Below the pieces are notes generated by a model that saw only the letters and a program-made list of their open reading frames with translations, had not been told where the DNA came from and did no database searches. Below are positions 1-7,066 of a DNA stretch of 12,510 nucleotides, piece after piece; the first letter of the stretch is position 1, and each line of letters begins with the position of its first letter. The translations under genes were made by a program, and so were the position numbers. Source of the stretch: an uncultured Ilumatobacter sp. GTDB taxonomy: Bacteria; Actinomycetota; Acidimicrobiia; Acidimicrobiales; Ilumatobacteraceae. Where the stretch lies: positions 1 through 12,510 of the forward strand of contig CALKNK010000023.1 of assembly GCA_938091165.1 (NCBI GenBank). Direction: 5' to 3'.

Positions 1-2302
1 CGCCGCCCAATCCAACGGACACGATGACACCGAGACGATCGTCGTGCTCACAGCGGACTCGAACGTCGAAGCCAGGGGTGGTCATTTCTTGAACAATGAG
101 CGCTGCAGCATCATCGCCGAGAGATTCGACCATTTGCGCCACCGAATCCGCTACATCATCATCATCGGCCAAATCGAGCGCAACTCCAGCCTTCACTGAG
201 CGGCCAACTCCCCGCCGCGCCGCCTTGACGGCGATCGGATAGCCGATTGAACGCGCCACGTCGACGGCTGAATTGGGTGTGGCCTCCAACGCCCTTGCCG
301 CATTGATCCCATATGCGGCAAGGAGATCGTGAGCAACGCTGATTCTGAGCCGCACGGACTCATCATCAGCCTGTCCTTCAAGTTCGCTAGTAATGAGAGT
401 GTGTGCTGAATCCGGGTTGATGGCCGTCACCGAAATCGATCCTGTATCGGATTCGGATGACAACCACTGGCCGTACCGGTATGACCGGGCGAGGACCGCA
501 GCAGCCTGCTCAGGAAAGCTGAAGTTGGGAACTGGGGATCCTGGCCGAACTGGACCGTCGGCGCTGCCGAGGAGCACTCCAACCACCGGTTTGAGAGCTC
601 CTGTTCCAGCTATATCAATGGCTTCAGATACATCTGAGTCAACGTCGGAGGCAACCGCTGGCGCGTGGATGACGAGCACGCCGTCAACACCAGGCTCTGC
701 CAAGGCTGATCTCAACGCCTGTTGAAACATCGCCGGTGTTGCCTCGATCGGTAGCCGGAAAATCGAAGCGTCTAGTCCGGCACTGTGTAGGGCGGCTGTT
801 GCGAGTGTCGCAGGGCTGCGCGAATTGGTGACGATTCGAATCGTGGGACCCTGAAGAATCGGCTGGCTGCAGAGGACTCGCGCTGTATCGAGAAGAGCGT
901 GGACGGTTGGTACTTCAACTACACCCGCCTGTTGAAATATGGCACTGCCGATGGCGCCGTCCGCTGCAGAACCAGTGCGAACCGCCACGATGGGGCGGCG
1001 ATGGCTGACGCGGCGCGCGATTCGAGCGAACTTTGCCGGGTTGCCGAATGACTCGGTGTACATAGCGATCACTCGGGTCTGGTCGTCGTCTTCCCAAAAT
1101 TGAAGCAGGTCGTTACTGGAGACGTCACTCTTATCGCCGAGCGACACGAACCAGGAGAGTCCTAGGCCGATGTCTCGCGCCTGTCGGAGTACCGCTCCGC
1201 CTAGCGACCCGGACTGCAAAGAGATTGCAACGTTTCCGGTAGGGAGCGCGACGTTGACCAACGCAGCCTGCATTGAGTCGCTGCTGCGTAAGGCTGCTGC
1301 GCCCATGCTTGAGGGGCCGATGATGCGAAGACCGTGCCGACGAGAACGAGCGACGAGGGCTGCGACGTCGACTGAGGTCCCTCCAGGCGAGACAGTATCG
1401 ACGTCGGTGACGATGATGGCGCCGCGCATTCGCTTGGCGATGCAGTCGTTGATGGTGGCGTCAAGTGCTGCAGGTGGCACCGCCACGATGGCAAGGGACA
1501 CGTCGTCAGGGACATCGGAGACCGAGGTATAGCTTCGCGCCCCTCCAACTTGATCGTGGTTCGGATTGACGGCGTATGCCGAGACGGAGGAATTCCTGGT
1601 GACGTGTCGCCACAGCGCCGCGCCGACCGAATGCTGTCGATCAGAAGCCCCAACGACAGCGACAGCTTTGGGAATGAGCAGACGCGCCACAGCGCGTGAA
1701 TCCGCGCGTTGCTCGCGCCGCTCTACGCTGTCAAGAAACTCGTCGGTGGTGGCGAGGTCCCAGTCAAGGTCGACGACGCCGGAGTCAAAGCTCCTTTGAA
1801 GGGGCCAGCCGGCCTTGGAAAAAACGGTCAACATGCCTCGGTTTTCGCCGAGGACTTCTGCAGTGAATCGCTCGATACCGTTTGTTCGAGCGATCGCGGC
1901 TAGGTGCTCGAGCAGTAGCGTGGCAATTCCTCGCCCGTGGTAATCGTCGTCGACCATGAAAGCAGCTTCGGCTTCGTTTCGCCCCGGCCAACGTTCGTAA
2001 CTTGCCCATGCCACGAATTTGTCCTGGGACTCAACGGCCAGCGCAGCTCGGTCGACCATGTCGACAGTGGTGAAATGAGCCAGATCGTTTGGAGACAGGG
2101 TTGGCTTGGGCGAAAAGTATCGGCTGTACACGCTTTGTTCTGACTGGCGTTCGTGGAACGCAAGCAGGTTTGCAGTGTCGTCTGGAGTGAGTGGACGGAT
2201 GTACGCAGTGTCGCCACTGCCCAGGACAACGTTGCTTTCCCAACGCAAGGCGGATGCTGTTGTGGGAGCTCCGGTCGAGGGTTTGGGGGCAGACTCAGCC
2301 AC
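1..2302 (-). CDS. GNAT / acyl-CoA synthetase-like fusion protein (Pat-type lysine acetyltransferase), C-terminus cut by window edge
   Basis: This reading frame is open from the left edge and codes for 767 visible residues. A GNAT acetyltransferase domain (about 28-185) carries the acetyl-CoA loop HGRGIA near 122-127. It is followed by a CoA-binding Rossmann domain (about 208-335, PKAVAVVGAS at 211-220), a succinyl-CoA-ligase-like domain (about 350-480, SLQSGSLGG, and ESFGNPAKFARIARRVS at 417-433) and the start of an ATP-grasp domain (about 645 onward, ending VGLGG). The order GNAT-first is the one known for actinobacterial Pat proteins, which acetylate and silence acyl-CoA synthetases. The SHTG active-site segment of ADP-forming synthetases is absent, so ligase activity is unlikely. 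The start is GTG: an in-frame TGA lies 21 bases upstream and no earlier start codon exists; no good Shine-Dalgarno is seen. About 100-130 C-terminal residues probably lie outside. It is divergent from a deacetylase gene. The family is certain; the protein-acetylating role is inferred. Confidence 0.93.
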   Translation of the reverse strand, partial: MAESAPKPSTGAPTTASALRWESNVVLGSGDTAYIRPLTPDDTANLLAFHERQSEQSVYSRYFSPKPTLSPNDLAHFTTVDMVDRAALAVESQDKFVAWASYERWPGRNEAEAAFMVDDDYHGRGIATLLLEHLAAIARTNGIERFTAEVLGENRGMLTVFSKAGWPLQRSFDSGVVDLDWDLATTDEFLDSVERREQRADSRAVARLLIPKAVAVVGASDRQHSVGAALWRHVTRNSSVSAYAVNPNHDQVGGARSYTSVSDVPDDVSLAIVAVPPAALDATINDCIAKRMRGAIIVTDVDTVSPGGTSVDVAALVARSRRHGLRIIGPSSMGAAALRSSDSMQAALVNVALPTGNVAISLQSGSLGGAVLRQARDIGLGLSWFVSLGDKSDVSSNDLLQFWEDDDQTRVIAMYTESFGNPAKFARIARRVSHRRPIVAVRTGSAADGAIGSAIFQQAGVVEVPTVHALLDTARVLCSQPILQGPTIRIVTNSRSPATLATAALHSAGLDASIFRLPIEATPAMFQQALRSALAEPGVDGVLVIHAPAVASDVDSDVSEAIDIAGTGALKPVVGVLLGSADGPVRPGSPVPNFSFPEQAAAVLARSYRYGQWLSSESDTGSISVTAINPDSAHTLITSELEGQADDESVRLRISVAHDLLAAYGINAARALEATPNSAVDVARSIGYPIAVKAARRGVGRSVKAGVALDLADDDDVADSVAQMVESLGDDAAALIVQEMTTPGFDVRVRCEHDDRLGVIVSVGLGG

Positions 2303-2412
2303 ATCAACAGCATGGCATTGTCACCGTTGCTTTGCTGGCCCGGTCGGGTGATCGAGATGGCCGTTGTTTGCGGGACGGTTGTGCGGGCAGTGAGATTCCG
2401 TAAGGTAACAAC
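2303..2412. promoter_or_regulatory. Divergent intergenic region between acetyltransferase and deacetylase genes
   Basis: These 110 bases separate the 5' ends of two oppositely oriented genes, so they must hold the promoters of both unless one is leaderless. An AAGG at 2402-2405, seven bases before the GTG at 2413, is a fair ribosome binding site for the deacetylase. No convincing paired -35/-10 boxes were found on either strand. The assignment rests on gene orientation only. Confidence 0.5.
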
Positions 2413-3423
2413 GTGGGCGTACCGATTGCTGTCTTTTCGTCTGCGGAACTGGATCAGCACTTCACGCCGTTTGGGCATCCGGAGCATCCGGGCAGGCTCG
2501 ACGCAGCCTTGGCAGGAATTAGTGAGGCGGGTTTGTTGGATGCCGTTTCGTTTCGGGTGCCGCGACTGGCTACTACGACGGAAATCGCGCTAGCGCACAC
2601 GAGTCGCCACGCGGACAGGATGCGGTTGCTGAGCGAGCAAGGAGGCGGCGAGATCGACGATGACACCTTCGTATCGCCCGGCTCGTGGACGACTGCGGCC
2701 CGAGCGGTCGGGGCGGTCCTTGATGCTGTCGATGCGTTACGAGCGGGGGAGTGTGATGTGGCATTCGCTGCGAGTCGGCCCCCGGGGCATCATGCGGTGG
2801 CGGACGCTGCGATGGGCTTCTGTCTGTTTAATAACGTGGCAGTGGCTGCAACGGCGTTGGCTAATCGGGGAGAGCGTGTTGCGATTATCGACTGGGACGT
2901 TCACCACGGTAACGGCACCCAGGACATCTTCTATGACGACCCGCGGGTGCTCTACGTATCAACTCACGAGGCTCCTCTGTATCCGGGTACCGGCCGAGCC
3001 GACGAGACTGGTGGTCTGAACGCTCCCATGTCGAACCTCAACCTTCCGTTCCCTGCTGGCACGCGAGGCGACGTTTTCCGCCGTGCGCTCGACGAGGTTG
3101 TGGCACCGGTCGTGGAGCGGTTTGCTCCCGATTGGTTGATCATTTCAGCAGGATTTGACGGTCACCGTCGGGACCCGCTTGCGGGCCTCGAGCTTACGTC
3201 GGCTGACTTTGCCGACTTTGCCGTTCGACTACAGCAGCTTGCGGGGCCGGGCCGAACACTGGTTGCGCTCGAAGGCGGATACGACCTGGAAGCGTTGACC
3301 TTGTCGACGGGTGCGACGTTGTCGGCGCTCATCGGCGAGTCGTATCGCCCGGAAACTGCGTCGAGCGGAGAGGTCGGTGTGCCGACGATTCTGGCTGCTC
3401 GCGAACGGTGGCAACTGGCCTGA
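2413..3423 (+). CDS. Histone deacetylase / AcuC-family Zn-dependent deacetylase
   Basis: The 336-residue protein spans a complete HDAC-like arginase-fold domain, the usual size for bacterial class II-like members. These enzymes remove acetyl groups from lysines or polyamines using Zn2+ in the cytoplasm. The family signatures are all visible: HPEHPGR at 22-28, RPPGHHA with the catalytic His pair H126/H127, FCLFNNVAVAA at 137-147, WDVHHGNGTQD with Zn ligands D162 and H164, AGFDGHRRDP with the third Zn ligand D249, and LEGGYD with the transition-state Tyr290. Nothing essential is missing. The GTG start has AAGG seven bases upstream, and the protein begins directly with the family's N-terminal strand. 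It is divergent from a Pat-type acetyltransferase, which suggests it removes acyl groups that protein adds. An acetylpolyamine amidohydrolase role cannot be excluded. A VOC-cupin gene follows on the same strand. Confidence 0.96.
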   Translation: MGVPIAVFSSAELDQHFTPFGHPEHPGRLDAALAGISEAGLLDAVSFRVPRLATTTEIALAHTSRHADRMRLLSEQGGGEIDDDTFVSPGSWTTAARAVGAVLDAVDALRAGECDVAFAASRPPGHHAVADAAMGFCLFNNVAVAATALANRGERVAIIDWDVHHGNGTQDIFYDDPRVLYVSTHEAPLYPGTGRADETGGLNAPMSNLNLPFPAGTRGDVFRRALDEVVAPVVERFAPDWLIISAGFDGHRRDPLAGLELTSADFADFAVRLQQLAGPGRTLVALEGGYDLEALTLSTGATLSALIGESYRPETASSGEVGVPTILAARERWQLA

Positions 3424-3508
3424 TTGAACGCAGCGGTCTCAGCATTCGGCGGAATTGACTTTGGCCATCGCTGAGCTTGCCGGTAGCCGGAGCAGTACGT
3501 TGAGGGTG

Positions 3509-4639
3509 ATGGATGGCAGTTTGGAGACTGTGCTTGAGTGCGCTGACGTTGCTGCAATGGTCGAGTTCTTCACCGTTGAACTCGGCTGTCGACTTGAATT
3601 GGTTACGCCGGCTGATGACCCGCGTGAGTGTGTTGTCTCGCACGGCGCAGTACGCATTCATCTGGTCCGCTCAAGTCGCGATGTGCCAGGGCGACTCCGT
3701 TTAACGCAATCAGCGGCGAGTTCATCTGGTGGCGAACAGGCGCTGGTGACTGCACCGAATGGGACAATCGTGGAGGTTGTAGCGGCCCAACACGAAACAA
3801 TGGTGCCGAGGAACCGGCCGTCTTTGTCGGTGGTGCGTGTGACCGATGGTGACGCTTTCGGTAAAGGGCGCGCTGGTATGGGCTATCGCGATTTGCTCCC
3901 GGACCGCTGGGGAGGCCGTTTCATTGCGTCACACATTTTAATTGCCGATGGCGGCAACGTTGAGGACTACGTTCACTTTCACCGTGTTCGATTCCAGATG
4001 ATTTTCGTTGTTGCTGGGTGGGTTGAGGTTGTCTACGAGGACCAGGGTGAGCCCTTTAGGATGGTGGCGGGTGACTGTGTGCTTCAGCCACCTGAGATTC
4101 GACACCGTGTGTTGCGAAGCTCGCCGGGACTTGAGGTCATTGAGGTTGGCTGCCCGGCCGAGCACGACACTCTCGTCGAACACGAGATCACGTTACCGAC
4201 TGCGACAACGGACCCTGAGCGAGTGTTTGGGGGGCAGCGTTTCGTGCGCCACGTCGCAGCTGTCTCAGCACAGACGCCATCTGCGACCTCTGGTTTCTTG
4301 AGTCGCGACACGGGGATTGCTGAGGCAACAGATGGCCTTGCCGATGTTCAAGTGCTCACTCGAACACGACGTCCAGTTGAAGAGCTTTCTGAAATGGTCC
4401 ACCTTGGTGAGTTCGCTTTGTATGTTGTTTTGACGGGGTCAGCAAGGCTGACAATCAATCTTGACGGCGATCAGCGAATGGAGCTGATCGGTCCGCGAGA
4501 CGCTGTCGCGATGCCGCCGGGGTCTCATTGGTCATGGGACCTCTGCAGTCATGATCTCGCTGTGCTTCAAGTCGTCCTGCCGAGCGGTTGCGTTGTGCCG
4601 GTTGCGGGAACAGAGCCGGAACAAATCGATGCTCGCTGA
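3509..4639 (+). CDS. VOC (glyoxalase-like) domain fused to two cupin domains, unknown function
   Basis: The 376-residue protein has three metal-enzyme-like modules. Residues 4-93 resemble a VOC domain (LECADVAAMVEFFTVELGC; late Glu in GTIVEVV). The first cupin (about 135-220) has motif 1 HFHRVRFQ at 157-164, supplying H157, H159 and possibly Q163, and motif 2 GDCVLQPPEIRH ending in H199. That is a plausible metal site with Gln where Glu is usual. The second cupin (about 285-360) has GPRDAVAMPPGSH but lacks the HxH motif, so it is probably structural. No close relative with this order is recognised and no reaction can be assigned. The gene follows the deacetylase by 85 bases on the same strand, a likely operon. 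The start is uncertain: the frame extends to TTG at 3455, and TTG 3461 has GGCGGA upstream. ATG 3509 was preferred because it opens directly onto the VOC fold. Confidence 0.88.
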   Translation: MDGSLETVLECADVAAMVEFFTVELGCRLELVTPADDPRECVVSHGAVRIHLVRSSRDVPGRLRLTQSAASSSGGEQALVTAPNGTIVEVVAAQHETMVPRNRPSLSVVRVTDGDAFGKGRAGMGYRDLLPDRWGGRFIASHILIADGGNVEDYVHFHRVRFQMIFVVAGWVEVVYEDQGEPFRMVAGDCVLQPPEIRHRVLRSSPGLEVIEVGCPAEHDTLVEHEITLPTATTDPERVFGGQRFVRHVAAVSAQTPSATSGFLSRDTGIAEATDGLADVQVLTRTRRPVEELSEMVHLGEFALYVVLTGSARLTINLDGDQRMELIGPRDAVAMPPGSHWSWDLCSHDLAVLQVVLPSGCVVPVAGTEPEQIDAR

Positions 4640-4797
4640 CTCGCTCGCCGGTGCCGAACGTCCGTCGGGTTCAGTGATCTCGTGGTGACCATGCCGTAAG
4701 TCATTGCTTGTAATACAACAGCGGCCGCCAGGGCGCGAGCAGGGCTGAAAGTCCTGGGTGCTGCATTGTTCTTCGCTGCTGTTTGGGTGTAGCTGCT

Positions 4798-5271
4798 TTA
4801 TGCGAAAACAGTTCGCCCAATCCATTCCGCGATGAGCGCTGGTTTCTCGACGCCCTCAATTTCAATGGTCATTGCACGGGTCTGGTCGACGGCGTTTCCT
4901 TTCAGCTGCACGTCAACAGTTGCTGCGGTGGCGCGTACGCGCGAGCCGGATGGCACAGGGTTGACGAAACGAACTTTGTTCATCCCGTAGTTGACACCCA
5001 TCAGTACCCCGTTGAAGGGGGGAAGGTCGCTTGGAATGCTGGTCGACAGGTGAACCAGCAGGCTCAGCGTGAGGAAGCCGTGCGCGATCGTGCCACCGAA
5101 CGGTGTCTGTGCGGCTCGTTCCGGGTCGAGGTGGATGAATTGGTGGTCAAGCGTTGCGTCGGCGAAGGCTTGGATGCGGTTCTGGTCGACCTCAAACCAG
5201 TCGCCGGCGACTGGGTCGTTACCGATCAACTGGTGGATGGCGTCGTAGGCAGCTTGGGCGTTTTCGCTCAT
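4798..5271 (-). CDS. MaoC-family (R)-specific enoyl-CoA hydratase / hydroxyacyl dehydratase (Rv0130/NodN-like)
   Basis: The 157-residue protein has a single hot-dog fold with the hydratase-2 motif FADATLDHQFIHLD (36-49), in which D42 and H47 form the catalytic Asp/His pair. It is followed by the conserved segment TPFGGTIAHGFLTLSLL (56-72). Family members reversibly hydrate trans-2-enoyl thioesters to (R)-3-hydroxyacyl thioesters in the cytoplasm. The length and the GDWFEVDQ lead-in match the small Rv0130 (HtdZ)/NodN group of actinobacteria. The reading frame extends upstream to 5478, but the added residues are low-complexity and unlike the family. The ATG at 5271 has GGAAA about seven bases upstream and begins MSENAQ, a typical start. 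The gene converges with the VOC-cupin gene across 158 bases that show no clear terminator. Its physiological substrate cannot be told. Confidence 0.95.
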   Translation of the reverse strand: MSENAQAAYDAIHQLIGNDPVAGDWFEVDQNRIQAFADATLDHQFIHLDPERAAQTPFGGTIAHGFLTLSLLVHLSTSIPSDLPPFNGVLMGVNYGMNKVRFVNPVPSGSRVRATAATVDVQLKGNAVDQTRAMTIEIEGVEKPALIAEWIGRTVFA

Positions 5272-5577
5272 AATCGTTTCCGTTCGTGTGATGGATCGTT
5301 GTGGGACTGTTCCGTGTGATCGTTGCAGTTGTTGCGACGCTAGTGATCGCGCGGCGAATGGTTGCATCTCGGGAGGTGGTAGCGCATGGACGACGCTTGG
5401 AAGTTTGTCGATGCAAGCCGGACGAGAAGGTTGCTCGTTTCCGGGCAACGTTTGCCAGCGAACGGCTCTAGACACCACCTATCGAACCGTTGAGGTGACT
5501 GTCGGGTCATGTAGCAGATGGCTCGCTGTAGTGGCCGAAGCAGCAGTCCGGGTGTCCTCGTAGGTGGCATAGAAAGC
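5272..5577. other. 306-bp gap; no convincing gene, one weak 35-codon ORF
   Basis: The gap lies between two minus-strand genes, so it should contain the promoter of the MaoC gene. All reading frames through it have compositions unlike a protein (Ser/Arg/Cys/Thr-rich). The best small candidate is a plus-strand ORF at 5386-5493 (MDDAWKFVDASRTRRLLVSG start), preceded by GGAGGT at 5372-5377. It is too short to support without conservation. No RNA gene or strong terminator was seen. Confidence 0.5.
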
Positions 5578-6018
5578 TCAGGTCTGACTGGTAGCGGCAG
5601 CCGTTGCTGCAGCGAGGACTTCCTTGGCCGAGAGGCCTAATGCGTCGGCTGCGGCAACAACATCGTCCCACTCGACGCTGCGGTTCACCGGCTGGCCGTC
5701 GAGGAACGCTGTCTTGACTCCGATAGTTGCACTATCAACGGCGACGTCGCTGCTGGCGCGCTGCAGGACAAACTTCTGTAGTGCCGTCTCGCGGAGACCG
5801 ATGGTTGAGGTCTCTAAGAAGATCACCCGTCGCACCGCCTCGGCGTCAGCGTCGGAACATATGGCGCTCAGCGTGAAAGCAGGCCGACCTTTTTTCATGA
5901 CGATGGGGGTGACCCATGCGTCGTGGGCGCCGGCTGCGAGCAGTTTGTCGATGACATGAGGCCACACTCTGGGGTCGAGATCATCGACGTTGGCGTCGTA
6001 TTGAAGCGCCTGCTCCAC
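5578..6018 (-). CDS. Stand-alone LarC C-terminal domain (LarC2-like nickel-pincer cofactor insertion protein)
   Basis: The 146-residue product matches only the C-terminal half of LarC (DUF111), which in full-length LarC binds CTP and helps insert nickel into the pincer nucleotide cofactor of lactate racemase-like enzymes. Visible signatures are DANVDDLDPRVWPHV near the start, WVTPIVMKKGRPAFTLSAIC, FLETSTIGLRE, and VKTAFLDGQPVN. The His-rich LarC1 half is absent: upstream is non-coding, then a plus-strand gene. The start chosen is GTG 6018, because GGAG at 6025-6028 sits six bases before it and it opens just before the domain. A TTG at 6060 in the same frame would add 14 residues but has no ribosome binding site. 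The product could partner a LarC1 encoded elsewhere, or be a relic. No LarA, LarB or LarE gene is in the window. Confidence 0.88.
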   Translation of the reverse strand: MEQALQYDANVDDLDPRVWPHVIDKLLAAGAHDAWVTPIVMKKGRPAFTLSAICSDADAEAVRRVIFLETSTIGLRETALQKFVLQRASSDVAVDSATIGVKTAFLDGQPVNRSVEWDDVVAAADALGLSAKEVLAAATAAATSQT

Positions 6019-6403
6019 GGGTGTCTCCACGCTCTTGACGTTACCCGCAATCCCCGCCAAGCCTGAGAGTCAGACACTGAGTCGATTCCTCCTGGCTGCC
6101 TTGAGTCCAGTGGTGTCATGTCGACGCATGGCTTCGCTGTGGTTAACGGGATTGAATTGGTTCGTCGATTCGACTGTCTGACAGTAACGCTCCAAGCGTC
6201 CGGAGGCGGTGCTCAGGAATTCGGGCACGGACTGATTTGACGTGATTTGTCTGAGTGGGTGGACCCATTGACCAATGAACTTGGCGGCCCGAATTTACGC
6301 CACTGTTGCTTGGTGGCCGGCACCAGCTTGGGCTGAGGGCCTAGGGCAGGCCAGATAGTTAGTAAGAGCGCGGTGCGGCAGAATCGTGGACTACGGTCTT
6401 GGC
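6019..6403. promoter_or_regulatory. Divergent intergenic region with paired short palindromes
   Basis: About 385 bases separate the starts of the LarC2-like gene (minus) and the PH-domain gene (plus), so both promoters should be here. Two adjoining palindromes are visible: GTCGATTCGAC at 6164-6174 and ACTGTCTGACAGT at 6173-6185, the latter with 6-bp perfect arms around one base. A strong AGGAGG (minus strand, 6088-6093) precedes a GTG at 6077 that opens a frame different from LarC2. GGCCT/AGGCC arms at 6338-6342 and 6348-6352 form a small hairpin. No coding region was recognised. Confidence 0.45.
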
Positions 6404-7066
6404 ATGGCTGCTGCGCAACTCGATTTGATGCCGGGCGAGCACATGGTGCTCTCAGGAAACCCACACTGGTGGTATTTTTGGAAGCAAGTTGTGGCTGGTA
6501 TTGGCGTGCTCGCGTTGCTGTTTCTTCTTTTCAGCATCGACAGCGACTGGGTGTCGACAGCAATCACCTGGGTAGCGACACTGGCGTTCGTCGTTTGGCT
6601 GGCGAATACGATCTACGCGCTGGTGCAGTGGCGCACGACGCGTTTCGCGGTGACCGACCAGCGCGTTGCCTACCAGAGCGGCATCATCCGTCGCTCGGGG
6701 GTCTCGATTCCACTCAACCGTATCAACAACGTCAACTTCGAACAGTCGCTGATCGCTCGCGTCCTCAATAACGGTGTCGTCACGATTGAATCCGCAGGCG
6801 AAACGGGCGACTCCGTGTTCGAGAACATTCCTAATCCGGAGAAAGTGCGCACGGTCATCTTCGGCCAAATGGAGGCCGACGAGCAGGCCGACTCAGATCG
6901 CGACGCTGCAGCGATTCGCGACGCGTTACAGGGCCAGTCGCTGGGTGGCTCGTCGGGTCCAACAGCCCAGTCGCGCCTAGACGAGCTCGAGGAACTTCAT
7001 CGCCGGGGCTCGGTCTCTGATGAAGAATTTGAGATCAAGCGCCGTCAAATCGTCGAAGATCTCTAA
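6404..7066 (+). CDS. Membrane protein with bacterial PH-like domain (YdbS/bPH2 type) and C-terminal SHOCT domain
   Basis: The product is 220 residues from ATG 6404. After a short N-terminus with GEHMVLSGNPHWWYF there are two hydrophobic helices (about 27-45 and 51-74) forming a membrane hairpin. A bPH2/DUF304 domain follows (about 76-154) with the usual pattern RFAVTDQRVAYQSGIIRRSG, SIPLNRINNVN and VVTIESAGETG. After a Gln/Ser/Gly-rich linker comes a SHOCT motif (190-220, LDELEELHRRGSVSDEEFEIK), a short helical hairpin often found at the end of bacterial membrane-associated or oligomerising proteins. The biochemical role of this family is not settled; membrane-anchored scaffolding is the usual guess. 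GTG 6386 in the same frame is an alternative start. Neither start has a clear Shine-Dalgarno, so a leaderless transcript is possible. It is transcribed alone, divergent from LarC2 and convergent with the methyltransferase. Confidence 0.92.
   Translation: MAAAQLDLMPGEHMVLSGNPHWWYFWKQVVAGIGVLALLFLLFSIDSDWVSTAITWVATLAFVVWLANTIYALVQWRTTRFAVTDQRVAYQSGIIRRSGVSIPLNRINNVNFEQSLIARVLNNGVVTIESAGETGDSVFENIPNPEKVRTVIFGQMEADEQADSDRDAAAIRDALQGQSLGGSSGPTAQSRLDELEELHRRGSVSDEEFEIKRRQIVEDL

Noticed and set aside
1170..1532. 120-codon plus-strand ORF antisense to the acetyltransferase gene
   Set aside because: Low-complexity Ala/Arg/Thr-rich translation without motifs; it lies wholly antisense to conserved CoA-binding and ligase-like domain codons.
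1900..2487. 195-codon minus-strand ORF across the acetyltransferase 5' end
   Set aside because: Its composition is not protein-like (MLLMWLSLPPNP start, runs of Thr/Ser/Gln), while the neighbouring frame gives a clear GNAT domain. It is a shadow.
4783..5319. 178-codon plus-strand ORF opposite the MaoC gene
   Set aside because: Antisense to an intact MaoC hydratase with catalytic residues; its own translation shows no recognisable fold.
5272..5478. N-terminal extension of the MaoC reading frame
   Set aside because: The extra 69 residues are unlike the family, and ATG 5271 with GGAAA upstream gives the normal length.
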